A stretch of 64,000 nt of DNA. It comes from Flavobacterium resistens (GTDB taxonomy: Bacteria; Bacteroidota; Bacteroidia; Flavobacteriales; Flavobacteriaceae). Position 1 is the stretch's first letter, and every line of letters starts with the position of its first letter. Below the pieces are notes generated by a model, which was not told where the DNA came from, searched no databases, and saw only the letters and a list, made by a program, of their open reading frames with translations. Both the position numbers and the translations under genes were made by a program. Location of the stretch: the NCBI RefSeq assembly GCF_900182645.1, contig NZ_FXTA01000002.1:124001-188000 (forward strand), in the 5' to 3' direction. This document shows positions 16,464 through 25,685 of the stretch, piece after piece.

Positions 16464-16589
16464 TTATGTTGATTTTATTTTTAATAGGTCATAAATGGTA
16501 TTGCCTTTTATAATGGTTTTGCTAAAGCAATATTTATTATGGGCAATTTCATTATGTAAGATTTTATATTTTATTGGGGCTAAATAGTA

Positions 16590-17828
16590 TTATTTTTTCT
16601 TGCTGACTGGTTTTTTAACCGGTTTTGCAGCAGTTTTTGCTGGCTTGGTTTCTTCTTTAGGTTTTTCTGCTACAGCTTCAATTGCTTGATTTTTTTCTGA
16701 TTTTGAAAATAATTCAGCATTTTCAAACCATTGATTGCTTAAAACTGTTCCATCTGGTTTAAGAAAACCCCATTTTCCTTCGTTTTTTACTCTCGCAACG
16801 CCATCGATAAATCCTTTGTCTTGTTGCGTAAACATAGCGATAATGGCATTTGTTGTAATTCCGTATTGTGTTGGAATTACTATTTTTCCTGTTTCATTTA
16901 TGAATCCCCAATTGCTTTCTTTCACTGGAGCCAATCCGTTTGAACTGAAAACTTCGGCATCGTTGTAAGTTGGTTCAATTACAAATTTTCCTTCAGGATT
17001 TATAAATCCCCACTTTTTTCCAACTAAAACCGGAGCCAGGTTTTTTGAGAATGCTTTTCCTTTATCATATATAGGTAGAATTGCCCAGTTTCCTTTTAAA
17101 TCAATATAACCGATTTTTCCGTTCTTTTTAGCAAATGTCAAATCCTGAGTTTCGAAATCCCAGATTTTTTCAGCACCATCAACAGGAATAAATTTCCCTG
17201 CGCTTACAAGACCGAAAGTTTTGTCTTTTCTGGCCCAGGTTGTGTTTTTGAAATAATTTCCAATTTCAGCATAAGCTGGTTCAACAAGTTCTTTTCCGGT
17301 TGTATTTATGATTCCCCAGTTTTTGTTCAGTTCAACTCTGGCAAAACCATTTTCAAAAGGTTTGATTTGATCGTATTTTGGCTCTAAAACAACAGTCATT
17401 TTATTATTGATTAATCCAACTTTGTTGTTTTGTCTGATAAAAGCAACGCCGTTGTCAAAATCAAATAATTTTTCTGAAGCCGGAGCTTTCTGAACTTCGC
17501 CTTTTGTATTAATGTAAACCCACTCTTTATCTTTTTGTACGATTGCAATTCCGCTGTTAAAATCTTTGGCATTACTAAAATCGGCTGGAATTACCCAGGT
17601 TCCTTTTGCATCAATAAATCCCCATTTTCCACCATTTTCTACTGCAGCTAATCCTTCAGAAAAACTTCTGGCAGATTTGTATTGAGGTTCGATTTTAAAA
17701 GATCCGTCTTTGGAAATATATCCGATTTTTGAATTCTTTTTAACTAATGCCAGTTCTTGACTATTAACAAATTGAATGAAAACTAGCAACAAAAAAATAA
17801 GCGGTTTTTTCATGATTTTAAGATTCAA
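16590..17828 (-). CDS. WG-repeat protein with signal peptide and Lys-rich tail
   Basis: This 412-aa protein has a signal peptide (MKKPLIFLLLVFIQFVNSQ after a short N-terminal extension) followed by about nine WG beta-repeats of the form KWGFID..G.WVIPA.F. The C-terminal 30 residues are Lys, Pro and Ala rich (KPAKTAAKPVKKPVSKKK). WG repeats are found in secreted and periplasmic proteins of mostly unknown function. It is a tandem paralogue of the next gene upstream, 27 bases away, and lacks any biosynthetic motif. A start at 17816 (MKKPL) is as good as 17828. Confidence 0.85.
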   Translation of the reverse strand: MNLKIMKKPLIFLLLVFIQFVNSQELALVKKNSKIGYISKDGSFKIEPQYKSARSFSEGLAAVENGGKWGFIDAKGTWVIPADFSNAKDFNSGIAIVQKDKEWVYINTKGEVQKAPASEKLFDFDNGVAFIRQNNKVGLINNKMTVVLEPKYDQIKPFENGFARVELNKNWGIINTTGKELVEPAYAEIGNYFKNTTWARKDKTFGLVSAGKFIPVDGAEKIWDFETQDLTFAKKNGKIGYIDLKGNWAILPIYDKGKAFSKNLAPVLVGKKWGFINPEGKFVIEPTYNDAEVFSSNGLAPVKESNWGFINETGKIVIPTQYGITTNAIIAMFTQQDKGFIDGVARVKNEGKWGFLKPDGTVLSNQWFENAELFSKSEKNQAIEAVAEKPKEETKPAKTAAKPVKKPVSKKK

Positions 17829-17855
17829 TAATTAATATGTAAAATTTTATTCTTA

Positions 17856-18965
17856 CTATTTCTGAAAGAGCTCGGCATTCTGAGACCATTCAATCAAAAG
17901 ATCTCCATTTGGTTTAAGAAAGCTCCATTTTCCTTTACGTTTAACTCTTGCTAATCCGTTGATAAACCCTTTTTCGTTACGTGTATAGCTTCCAAAAGCT
18001 GCAGAAATTTCATAATCTGCCGGAATAACTAAATTTCCTGTTTTGTCTATAAATCCCCAGTCACTAAGAATTTTAACAGCTGCCAGACCATTTTCGCTGA
18101 AAGGGTCTGCATCATTATATATTGGTTGAACAATACATTCTCCTTTTAAATTTGTATAACCCCATTTTTCTCTCAACAAAACTGGTGCTAAATCTTGAGA
18201 AAACCCTTTTGCTTTTTGAAACATTGGTTTAAGAACCCATTGTCCTTCGAAATCTACAAATCCAAATTTTCCGCCTTTTTTAGCCGCTATAAAATCTTGA
18301 GTGCCAAAAGGTCCGAATTCTGTAACATCTGGTATTTCAATAAAAACGCCATTGTGTACTAGTCCATATGCTTTTCCTTTTTTAGCCCATGTTGTATTAT
18401 TAAAATAATCACCAACTTCATCGTAAACAACTTCTGCAACTTCTTTTCCTGATGTATCAATAATTCCCCACTTGTCATTTAGTGCCGCTCTAGCATAGCC
18501 TTTGTAAAAAGCTCTGATGACATCATATTTTGGAGCAAGAACAATTTCAAATTTATTATTGATTAATCCAACTTTGTCATTTTGTCTAAAAAATGCGACA
18601 CCATAATGAAAATCAAATAATTTATCAGATTTCGGATTACCTTCTAATATTTCACCTTTTTTATTGATGTAATGCCAAACAGCATCTTTCTCTATTACGC
18701 ATATTCCGCTGTCAAAATCTTTGGCATTGTCAAAAGTTGGCGGAATTACAAAGGCTCCTGTATTGTCTACAAATCCCCATTTTCCATTTTCTTTAACAGC
18801 TGCTAAACCATCTGAAAAATCTCTTGCACTGTCAAATGTTGGAGCAATAGCAAAAGTTCCGTCGTTTTTGATAAGTCCAAATTTGCCTTCTTTTTTTATT
18901 AAGGCAAGTTCTTGAGCATTGATTAATTGAATAGATATTAAGAATAAAAAAAATATTTTTTTCAT
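17856..18965 (-). CDS. WG-repeat protein with signal peptide
   Basis: This 369-aa secreted protein has the signal peptide MKKIFFLFLISIQLINAQ and about nine WG beta-repeats (KWGFVDNTGAFVIPPTFDNA; DKWGIIDTSGKEVAEVVYDE). It shares order and spacing of repeats with its downstream paralogue but lacks the Lys-rich tail. It lies 30 bases after the ammonia-lyase gene and is therefore in the pigment operon. Function is unknown; a beta-propeller-like scaffold is the usual guess for such repeats. Confidence 0.85.
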   Translation of the reverse strand: MKKIFFLFLISIQLINAQELALIKKEGKFGLIKNDGTFAIAPTFDSARDFSDGLAAVKENGKWGFVDNTGAFVIPPTFDNAKDFDSGICVIEKDAVWHYINKKGEILEGNPKSDKLFDFHYGVAFFRQNDKVGLINNKFEIVLAPKYDVIRAFYKGYARAALNDKWGIIDTSGKEVAEVVYDEVGDYFNNTTWAKKGKAYGLVHNGVFIEIPDVTEFGPFGTQDFIAAKKGGKFGFVDFEGQWVLKPMFQKAKGFSQDLAPVLLREKWGYTNLKGECIVQPIYNDADPFSENGLAAVKILSDWGFIDKTGNLVIPADYEISAAFGSYTRNEKGFINGLARVKRKGKWSFLKPNGDLLIEWSQNAELFQK

Positions 18966-18995
18966 GGTTGTTTAAAGCTGTATTAAGGTCTTAAA

Positions 18996-20516
18996 TTAAC
19001 TGTTGATCAGATAATCTTTTACTTTTTGAACAAAAGGATACATAACCGGATCTTCCTTAAATTCCGGAATAATATGACGAACATCATCGTACCATTTTTT
19101 AGTAACCGATGAAATTTTATCTTTCTGACCTAAATAATCAATTGCCTGAACGATGGTAATCATTTCGATAGCCAAAACTTCAAAAGCATTTTCGATCACT
19201 TTTGAGGTAATTACTGCCGCATTTGTTCCCATACTTACAATATCCTGATTGTCGTTGTTGTTTGGAATCGAATGCACATACATTGGGTTTGATAACATTT
19301 GACTTTCCGCAGTTGTTGAGGTTGCCGTAAACTGAACTCCCTGCATTCCGAAATTAAATCCTAAAGTTCCTAAATTTACGAATGGAGGCAAAATTTCGTT
19401 GATTTTTGAATTCAGCAAATAATTCAATTGACGTTCTGCCAACATCGTTAATTTTGTAATAACGATTTTCAGTTTATCCATTTCAAGCGAAATATAATCG
19501 CCGTGGAAATTTCCTCCGTGATAAACGTGTTGGTTTTTTACATCGATAATCGGATTGTCGTTTGCCGAGTTGAATTCGTCTTCTAAAATAGAGGCTACAT
19601 TATTAATAGTTTCTAAAACAGGTCCCAAAATTTGCGGAACGCATCTTAACGAATAATATTCCTGAACTTTTTCTTTGAAGATTTCTTCTGTGTTTTCTCC
19701 AGAATATAAATGGTCTTCTCTTTTACGGATTAAAGTACTGTCAGAAAGATTTTGTCTCATTCTTTCTGCAATTTCCTGTTGTCCTTTATGGCGTTTTGTT
19801 TGGTTTAATTCTGCCGAAAAATGATCGTCATACGCCTGAACCAATTCGTTAATCGCACAAGAAGATTTTAATGACCAGTCTAATAATTTTTTAGCATGAT
19901 GAACATTCACAACGCCAATTCCTGTCATAACAGAAGTTCCGTTGATTAACGCCAAACCTTCTCTAATTTCAACTTGAATTGGTTTTAAATCTTCAATTGC
20001 AAAAACATCTTTGGTTGGTCTTCTCCCACCTTTATAAAAAACTTCACCTTCGCCGATTAAAACTAAAGCCAAATGTGACAATTGAACTAAATCGCCACTT
20101 GCACCAACGCCACCGTGTTCAAAAATTAACGGTGTGATATCTCTATTAATAAGTTCTGCCATCAAGTGGATAACCGACGGATGAACTCCAGAATTTCCTA
20201 AAGAAAGTGTGTTCAAACGTGCCAGAATTGCCGCTTTTGCACAAACAGGACTTAATGGTTTTCCTGTTCCTGAAGAGTGGCTTCTGATTAAATTATATTG
20301 TAGCTGAATTTGGTCTGACTCTTTAATTCTATATTGAGCCATTGGTCCAAAACCAGTGTTTACACCATATATTATTTTATTTCCCGAAAATTCTTTCAGG
20401 AAATTAAAGCTTTCATTTACTCGATTTAAAACTACATCACTGATTGCAACTTTGTTATTTCCAAAAATGATTGACTCGAATTCTGCTAAACTTAAATATT
20501 CATTAATTGTGTTCAT
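18996..20516 (-). CDS. tal: Tyrosine ammonia-lyase, makes the p-coumarate starter of flexirubin
   Basis: This 506-aa enzyme of the aromatic amino-acid lyase family has the Ala-Ser-Gly triad that forms the MIO cofactor in GGVGASGDLVQL near residue 145, and the partner motifs NLIRSHSSGTG and NPMYVHSIPNNNDNQD. From memory it is nearly identical along its length to the characterised F. johnsoniae tyrosine ammonia-lyase (also 506 aa). It converts L-tyrosine to p-coumarate plus ammonia, which primes the aryl polyene. The selectivity loop has Ser-His as in histidine lyases, yet the F. johnsoniae enzyme with the same loop uses tyrosine. It is the first gene of the operon, with a promoter-like TACATTTG 67 bases upstream. 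Confidence 0.93.
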   Translation of the reverse strand: MNTINEYLSLAEFESIIFGNNKVAISDVVLNRVNESFNFLKEFSGNKIIYGVNTGFGPMAQYRIKESDQIQLQYNLIRSHSSGTGKPLSPVCAKAAILARLNTLSLGNSGVHPSVIHLMAELINRDITPLIFEHGGVGASGDLVQLSHLALVLIGEGEVFYKGGRRPTKDVFAIEDLKPIQVEIREGLALINGTSVMTGIGVVNVHHAKKLLDWSLKSSCAINELVQAYDDHFSAELNQTKRHKGQQEIAERMRQNLSDSTLIRKREDHLYSGENTEEIFKEKVQEYYSLRCVPQILGPVLETINNVASILEDEFNSANDNPIIDVKNQHVYHGGNFHGDYISLEMDKLKIVITKLTMLAERQLNYLLNSKINEILPPFVNLGTLGFNFGMQGVQFTATSTTAESQMLSNPMYVHSIPNNNDNQDIVSMGTNAAVITSKVIENAFEVLAIEMITIVQAIDYLGQKDKISSVTKKWYDDVRHIIPEFKEDPVMYPFVQKVKDYLINS

Positions 20517-20552
20517 TAAACCGTATTTGATTGTGCTAATTTAATTTTAATT

Positions 20553-20591
20553 ATCAAAATAATTGTAGTTATTTTGATGAACGCAAATGTA
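20553..20591. promoter_or_regulatory. Divergent regulatory region with a 26-bp dyad and a -7 element
   Basis: A perfect inverted repeat, ATCAAAATAA (20553-20562) and TTATTTTGAT (20569-20578) around a 6-base spacer, sits between the ammonia-lyase and the halogenase-like gene. Just beyond it a minus-strand TACATTTG (20591-20584) matches the -7 consensus, placing the ammonia-lyase transcript start near 20578, within the dyad. The dyad could therefore be an operator that controls one or both divergent genes; no regulator gene is adjacent in the window. Confidence 0.6.
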
Positions 20592-20617
20592 AGTTAATAA
20601 TTCATAACATTTTTATT

Positions 20618-21868
20618 ATGACAAAGGAGTTTGTTGATGTTTTAGTGATTGGTGCAGGACCTTCAGGATGCGTTTCGGCATCGTATCTTCATAAAAATAA
20701 TGTCAAGGTCAAAGTTGTAGAAAAAACAAAATTCCCGAGACTTGTGGTCGGCGAAAGCCTTATTCCGCGAGTGATGGACCATTTTGCAGAGGCAGAGCTG
20801 TATGATGCGCTGAATGCAATGAACTTTGAAAAAAAATTGGGAGCCCGTTTTATCAGGGGCGAAGAAATTTGTGTTTTTGATTTCAGTCAGAAATTTGGAG
20901 AAGGCTGGGATTGGACCTGGCAAGTGCCGCGTGCCGATTTTGATAATACAATGGCGCAGGAAGTAGTTCGAAAAGGAATTGATTTAGAATTTGAAACTGA
21001 AGTTTTAGAAGTTTCTTTTGAAGGAAAAAATTCGAAAACTATTGTAAAAGATAAAGACGGAAATTTAAAAGAAATCCACGCCAAATTTATTGTTGATTCC
21101 AGCGGATATGGTCGCGTTTTGCCAAGACTTTTAGATTTAGACACACCATCAAAACTAGATCCACATTCTTCGATATTTACGCATGTTAAAGATATAAACA
21201 GAGAAGAAGGCGAGGAGGGAACTCAGATTTCTTTTGATATTTTAGAAACTGAAGTTTGGCTTTGGGTAATTCCGTTTTCAAATGGAAATACAAGTTTGGG
21301 TGTTGTTGGTCCGACGGATTTTATTAATTCGCTTTCTGAAAATAAAGATAATGCTGAAGCTTTGCGAAATGCGATTCAGAAATCAGATTATTATATTAAA
21401 AGATTCAAAGGAACCGAATTTTTATTTGAACCGGTAAAACTGGAAAATTATTCAAGAGCCGTAAAAAGAATGTACGGCGACGGTTTTGCTTTGACAGGAA
21501 ATAGTTCAGAATTTCTTGATCCCGTTTTTTCATCAGGAGTTGCTTTTGCTACTGAATCCGGAATGTTGGCAGCGAAATTATATCTGAAAGAATCACAAGG
21601 GATTGAAGTAGATTGGGAAGTTGAATTTACTCAATATATGAAACGCGGAATAGCAGTTTTCACAACGTATGTTCAGGAATGGTACACAGGAAATCTTCAA
21701 ACATTGTTTTTCCATCAACCTGAAAACCCTGAAGTAAAAGAGAAAATATGTTCGGTTTTAGCAGGATATGTCTGGAATGAAGAAAATCCGTTTGTGAAGA
21801 AACATGATCATGTTATTGCAAACATGGCCTATTTACTAAATATGCAAAAAGAACAAAGCCCTGAATAA
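20618..21868 (+). CDS. FAD-dependent halogenase/monooxygenase-like protein
   Basis: This is a 416-aa flavoprotein with FAD-binding VIGAGPSGCVSASYL and KFPRLVVGESLIPR (GES motif), and the sequence VWLWVIPF near residue 213, which matches the WxWxIP motif of flavin-dependent halogenases. FEKKLGARF holds a Lys where such enzymes carry the catalytic one. Geranylgeranyl-reductase-like and hydroxylase members also share the fold. Some flexirubins are ring-chlorinated, so halogenation or hydroxylation of the aryl ring is the natural hypothesis. It diverges from the ammonia-lyase and ends in a strong terminator that overlaps its stop codon. Confidence 0.78.
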   Translation: MTKEFVDVLVIGAGPSGCVSASYLHKNNVKVKVVEKTKFPRLVVGESLIPRVMDHFAEAELYDALNAMNFEKKLGARFIRGEEICVFDFSQKFGEGWDWTWQVPRADFDNTMAQEVVRKGIDLEFETEVLEVSFEGKNSKTIVKDKDGNLKEIHAKFIVDSSGYGRVLPRLLDLDTPSKLDPHSSIFTHVKDINREEGEEGTQISFDILETEVWLWVIPFSNGNTSLGVVGPTDFINSLSENKDNAEALRNAIQKSDYYIKRFKGTEFLFEPVKLENYSRAVKRMYGDGFALTGNSSEFLDPVFSSGVAFATESGMLAAKLYLKESQGIEVDWEVEFTQYMKRGIAVFTTYVQEWYTGNLQTLFFHQPENPEVKEKICSVLAGYVWNEENPFVKKHDHVIANMAYLLNMQKEQSPE

Positions 21869-21883
21869 TCAGGGCTTTTTTTT
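21855..21883. terminator. Bidirectional intrinsic terminator
   Basis: The 10-bp stem AAAGCCCTGA / TCAGGGCTTT has a 4-base loop and a run of T. The left arm overlaps the stop codon of the halogenase-like gene. Placed between convergent genes, it can serve both strands. Confidence 0.9.
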
Positions 21884-21887
21884 GGTT

Positions 21888-22493
21888 TTATTTGAATGCT
21901 TTTTTCAATAAAAGCTTAGATAACGATTTTGCTGTTTTGGCATATCCTTCTCCAATTCTGGTCTCGTTATTAAAATTATTTCCCCATTGATCTCCCGGAG
22001 CTTCCATACTTGAAATTTCTAATAAAACATTAGACTTGTTGGCTGTTTCTACAAAAGATAAAACAGTAGTAACCTTTGCTGGTTGTTTCATAATTCCGGC
22101 ATCCCATCCTGGGTAAATCCAAACGGTTTTTACTATTAAAGTATAAGGAGTGTTTAATCCTTCCTGAAAATTTACTTCTTTACCTGCTTTGGCTAATACA
22201 ACATTTCCGATTTCTAAAAATTTTGGAGTCCAGATTTGGTCTTTAGCAACAACCCATCTTTTGTGCCAAAGATTTCCGTTTCCTTTTGCTTTTTTATCTA
22301 AATCGGCTTTGTGTTCTTCAACATATTGTGCTTCCGGTTTGTTTTCTTTCATCATAGTAAAATTACTATAATCAAATTCTACGTTGATTTCTTTTTGATC
22401 TTTTAAAAAGTCAAAGCTTCCATTTAAAACTTCCATGTCCTGGCAGAAGGCAGTTGCTGAAATAAAGAAGCAGGCAATAATTAGTTTTTTCAT
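21888..22493 (-). CDS. Secreted or periplasmic hypothetical protein
   Basis: This 201-aa protein has a signal peptide (MKKLIIACFFISATAFCQ) and then a predicted alpha/beta soluble domain (NGSFDFLKDQKEINVEFDYS; YTLIVKTVWIYPGWDAGIM). I do not recognise a catalytic motif. It is convergent with the halogenase-like gene and transcribed alone, from a TATTTTTG -7-like element at 22531-22524. There is no sign that it belongs to the pigment or galactan operon. Confidence 0.7.
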   Translation of the reverse strand: MKKLIIACFFISATAFCQDMEVLNGSFDFLKDQKEINVEFDYSNFTMMKENKPEAQYVEEHKADLDKKAKGNGNLWHKRWVVAKDQIWTPKFLEIGNVVLAKAGKEVNFQEGLNTPYTLIVKTVWIYPGWDAGIMKQPAKVTTVLSFVETANKSNVLLEISSMEAPGDQWGNNFNNETRIGEGYAKTAKSLSKLLLKKAFK

Positions 22494-22581
22494 TTGTTAG
22501 GTTTGTTAGTTTATTTTTTTGGCCAAAAATAACCAAATCGGTCAGATTATGGTTTTTTCTTTTAAAATTTTATCAAATAAA

Positions 22582-22612
22582 AAAAGGCTGTCTAATCATC
22601 AAACAGCCTTTT
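22582..22612 (-). terminator. Intrinsic terminator of the galactan operon
   Basis: Reading the minus strand, AAAAGGCTGT and ACAGCCTTTT form a 10-bp stem with an 11-base loop followed by a T-tract (22581 downward). It lies about 30 bases after the symporter stop, ending that transcript. Confidence 0.8.
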
Positions 22613-22644
22613 AATCTTCAAAAAATAATATAGTAAAAATTATA

Positions 22645-24330
22645 CTACCAGAATTTAACGTACAGTGCTACGATAATCAATAATGTAATTACGATTAAAA
22701 CTGTAGTTTGTGGTTTTACTTTAAACATTTCAGAGTCAATTTCAAACGCTTTTGGATTTACTTTTGGACCAGCAAAACTGATTCCGATCATCGCTAACAT
22801 TGTAAAGAAGAATGATAATCCCATACAAATGTGGAAAGGAATTTCAAAAGCTCCTTTTCCGTTAGGATAAGCAGTATAAAGTAAAGTTTCGTTTCCGAAT
22901 AGAGCAGGTGCATATTCGTTGAATAAAACAGATAAAACAAATCCTAAAATTACACCCACGATTGCTGCAGTTCCAGTTGTTCTTTTCCAGAACATACCAA
23001 GGAAGAACATTGCAAAAACTCCAGGGCTGATGAATCCAGTGTATTTTTGGATGTAAGTAAATCCACCAACTCCGCCAATTCCTAAAAGGTCATTCCAAGT
23101 AAATAATACAGCTAAAAGCATTGCAGCAAAAACCGCAATTCTACCAATGTTTACTTGTTGTTTTTCACCCGCTTCTTTTTGGATGTATTTTTTATGAACG
23201 TCTAATGTATAAATAGTCGAGATACTGTTTACTTTTCCAGCTAACGAAGCTACAATTGCAGCAGTCAAAGCGGCAACAGAAAGTCCTTTTAAACCTGTTG
23301 GCAAGAAAGTCAATACAGCTGAGTAAGCTCCATCTTTTCCTCCAACTAATTGTGGTAAATGTCCGTTTTGGTATAAAACATAAGCAGCGATACCAGGTAA
23401 CATTACGATTAAAGGCATTAATAATTTTAACATACCAGCAAATAAAATACCTGTACGAGCCGTTTGTAAATCAGCACCTAAAGCTCTTTGTGTAATGTAT
23501 TGATTACATCCCCAATAGTTTAAGTTGATGATCCAGATACCAGCAAGGTAAGACATCAAACCTGGGAAAGTTAAGTATTTGTCAATCTCCAATTGAGATG
23601 AATTTGCTGTTGGTTTTGGGATAATCATTTTGAAATGCTCAGGAGCTTCTCTCATTAAAACTTTGAAACCTTCAATTGCATTTTGACCTACTCCAAAATA
23701 TTGTCCAACAGTTGTCAAAGCAATATAAGAAGTTACCAAACCTCCAATAATTAAAACCGCAACCTGAATAACGTCTGTATATGCCACAACTTTCATACCT
23801 CCTAAAGAGATGAATAAAGCAAAAACAGCCAATCCAATCATGATAACATGAAGATATTCTCCGCCGGCAAGTCCGTTAATAGCAACAGCTCCTAAATAAA
23901 GAATAGAAGTTAAGTTTACAAAAACATACAAAAACAACCAGAAAACTGCCATAATCAAAGCAGTCGATTCGTTGTAACGTGTTTTTAAGAATTGTGGCAT
24001 CGTGTAAATCTTGTTTTTAAGATAAACAGGGATAAACCAAACTGCTACTATAATTAAGGCAACAGCAGCAAGCCATTCGTAAGCAGCAACAGCGATTCCT
24101 AAAAAGAAACCTTCACCGCTCATTCCGATGAATTGTTCAGCCGAGATATTTGAAGCAATTAATGATGCTCCAATAGCCCACCAAGTTAGGTTTCCTTCAG
24201 CCAAGAAATAAGCTTTAGCATCATGTTCGTCTTGTTTACGCTTGCGGTAAACACTGTAACCGTAGGCAGAAACTACGATGAAATAAATAATAAAAACCGC
24301 ATAATCGGCGAAAGCGAGGTTCTGGTTCAT
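22645..24330 (-). CDS. Sodium:solute symporter (SGLT-type sugar transporter)
   Basis: This is a 561-aa integral membrane protein of the SSS family, with about 14 helices and the early-helix signature LTWWAIGASLIASNISAEQFIGMSGEGF. The length and layout match bacterial sodium/galactose and sodium/glucose cotransporters. It lies downstream of galT in the same orientation after a 288-base gap that contains a TACTTTTG (-7) at 24506-24499, so it may have its own promoter as well as read-through. The likely substrate is galactose or glucose, judged from the gal neighbours only. Confidence 0.9.
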   Translation of the reverse strand: MNQNLAFADYAVFIIYFIVVSAYGYSVYRKRKQDEHDAKAYFLAEGNLTWWAIGASLIASNISAEQFIGMSGEGFFLGIAVAAYEWLAAVALIIVAVWFIPVYLKNKIYTMPQFLKTRYNESTALIMAVFWLFLYVFVNLTSILYLGAVAINGLAGGEYLHVIMIGLAVFALFISLGGMKVVAYTDVIQVAVLIIGGLVTSYIALTTVGQYFGVGQNAIEGFKVLMREAPEHFKMIIPKPTANSSQLEIDKYLTFPGLMSYLAGIWIINLNYWGCNQYITQRALGADLQTARTGILFAGMLKLLMPLIVMLPGIAAYVLYQNGHLPQLVGGKDGAYSAVLTFLPTGLKGLSVAALTAAIVASLAGKVNSISTIYTLDVHKKYIQKEAGEKQQVNIGRIAVFAAMLLAVLFTWNDLLGIGGVGGFTYIQKYTGFISPGVFAMFFLGMFWKRTTGTAAIVGVILGFVLSVLFNEYAPALFGNETLLYTAYPNGKGAFEIPFHICMGLSFFFTMLAMIGISFAGPKVNPKAFEIDSEMFKVKPQTTVLIVITLLIIVALYVKFW

Positions 24331-24618
24331 TGTTAATAGTATTTTAAAAAATTAGTATAGGTGATTGTTTGTAAAGTGGTTTTATGAATTCATTTTTTAA
24401 TATAATTTCTGAAACCTATTATTTTGTTGTTTTATCTTGTTAAAACTAAGATATCTGTTTTTATTCTGTTATTTTTTTATGAAAATAAGAACGAAAGCCA
24501 AAAGTATAATAAAATTCCATATCTACACCATTTACAAATGTGTTTTTTACATTTATAATCGATTTATTATGTTAAATTTTAAAACAGCTTTGATTTTAGC
24601 ACATTTTCAAGTCTGTTT
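24331..24618. other. galT-symporter gap
   Basis: This is AT-rich DNA with no gene I can support. A minus-strand TACTTTTG at 24506-24499 matches the -7 consensus but lacks a properly spaced TTTG. No terminator hairpin follows galT, so read-through into the symporter gene is likely. Confidence 0.4.
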
Positions 24619-25668
24619 TTAAAGACTTTTATAATGTACATCAGACTGCTGTCTTAAAATTTCGGCACTTTTTTCAGGAGTTATGTCTCTTTGTGATTCG
24701 CCCATCATTTCATAACCAACCATGAATTTTTTAACCGTTGCCGATCTCAATAATGGTGGATAAAAATGCATATGGAAATGCCATTCAGGATGTTTTAGCC
24801 CATCTGTTGGTGCTTGATGAATTCCTGATGAATATGGAAAAGAAGTACTAAATAAATTATCGTATTTAATTGTAAGCTGTTTTAAGATTTTAGCAAAAGC
24901 AGTTGTTTCTTCTGAAGTAAAATCAGTGATTTTTCCGAAAGCTCTTTTACTTAAAATCATGGTTTCATAAGGCCAGATTGCCCAAAACGGAACTAATGCC
25001 ACAAAATGATCGTTCTCGATTACGATACGTTCTCCTGATTTTAATTCAGCCTGAAGATAATCTTCAAGAAGTGTTCTGTTGTTTTTATCGAAATAAGATT
25101 TTAAGCTGTTTTGCGTTTTTTCAACTTGCGTTGGCAAAGAAGATTGCGCCCAAATTTGTCCGTGCGGATGCGGGTTAGAGCAACCCATAACGCTTCCTTT
25201 ATTTTCAAAAATCTGAACGTGGTTGATATATTTAATATTTCCTAAATCAGTATATTCTTTTTGCCATGTTCTGATGATATTTTCAATTCCATCAACTTCC
25301 ATTTCTGGCAAAGTCAAATCATGTCTTGGCGAAAAACAAACTACTCTTGAAATTCCTTGTTCTGGTTTTGCTTTAAAGAAAGTGTGTTTGATATCTTCTT
25401 CAAAAATAATTTCGTCTTGTTTCATGGCAGCAAAATCATTTTCGAAAACAAAACTGCTTTCATATTTCGGATTGTTCATTCCATTGGCACGAACATTTCC
25501 TGGGCATAAGTAACAAGTTGGGTCGTATTTTGGCAAAGCTTCAGTGGCGATGGTTTCGTTTTGCCCTTGCCAAGGACGTTTTGCGCGATGCGGTGAAACT
25601 AAAACCCACTCGTTAATTAAAGGGTTAAAACGTCTGTGAGGATCTTCGTTAATGTCAAAATTTTTCAT
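24619..25668 (-). CDS. galT: Galactose-1-phosphate uridylyltransferase
   Basis: This 349-aa HIT-superfamily enzyme has the family active-site motif GCSNPHPHGQIWAQ, in which the His after Pro-His-Pro is uridylylated, and a second block HFHMHFYPP. Cys pairs (CYLCPG) that bind metal are present near the N-terminus. It exchanges UMP between UDP-glucose and galactose-1-phosphate in the Leloir pathway. It follows galK by 17 bases and precedes the symporter. No galE is present in the window, so the epimerase must be encoded elsewhere. Confidence 0.96.
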   Translation of the reverse strand: MKNFDINEDPHRRFNPLINEWVLVSPHRAKRPWQGQNETIATEALPKYDPTCYLCPGNVRANGMNNPKYESSFVFENDFAAMKQDEIIFEEDIKHTFFKAKPEQGISRVVCFSPRHDLTLPEMEVDGIENIIRTWQKEYTDLGNIKYINHVQIFENKGSVMGCSNPHPHGQIWAQSSLPTQVEKTQNSLKSYFDKNNRTLLEDYLQAELKSGERIVIENDHFVALVPFWAIWPYETMILSKRAFGKITDFTSEETTAFAKILKQLTIKYDNLFSTSFPYSSGIHQAPTDGLKHPEWHFHMHFYPPLLRSATVKKFMVGYEMMGESQRDITPEKSAEILRQQSDVHYKSL

Positions 25669-25685
25669 GTAGTGTTGTTGTGGTA

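Noticed and set aside
18996..20516. Histidine ammonia-lyase (hutH)
   Set aside because: The selectivity loop is Ser-His as in HutH, but no hut genes are near, the gene heads a flexirubin operon, and the sequence agrees along its length with my recollection of the characterised F. johnsoniae tyrosine ammonia-lyase.
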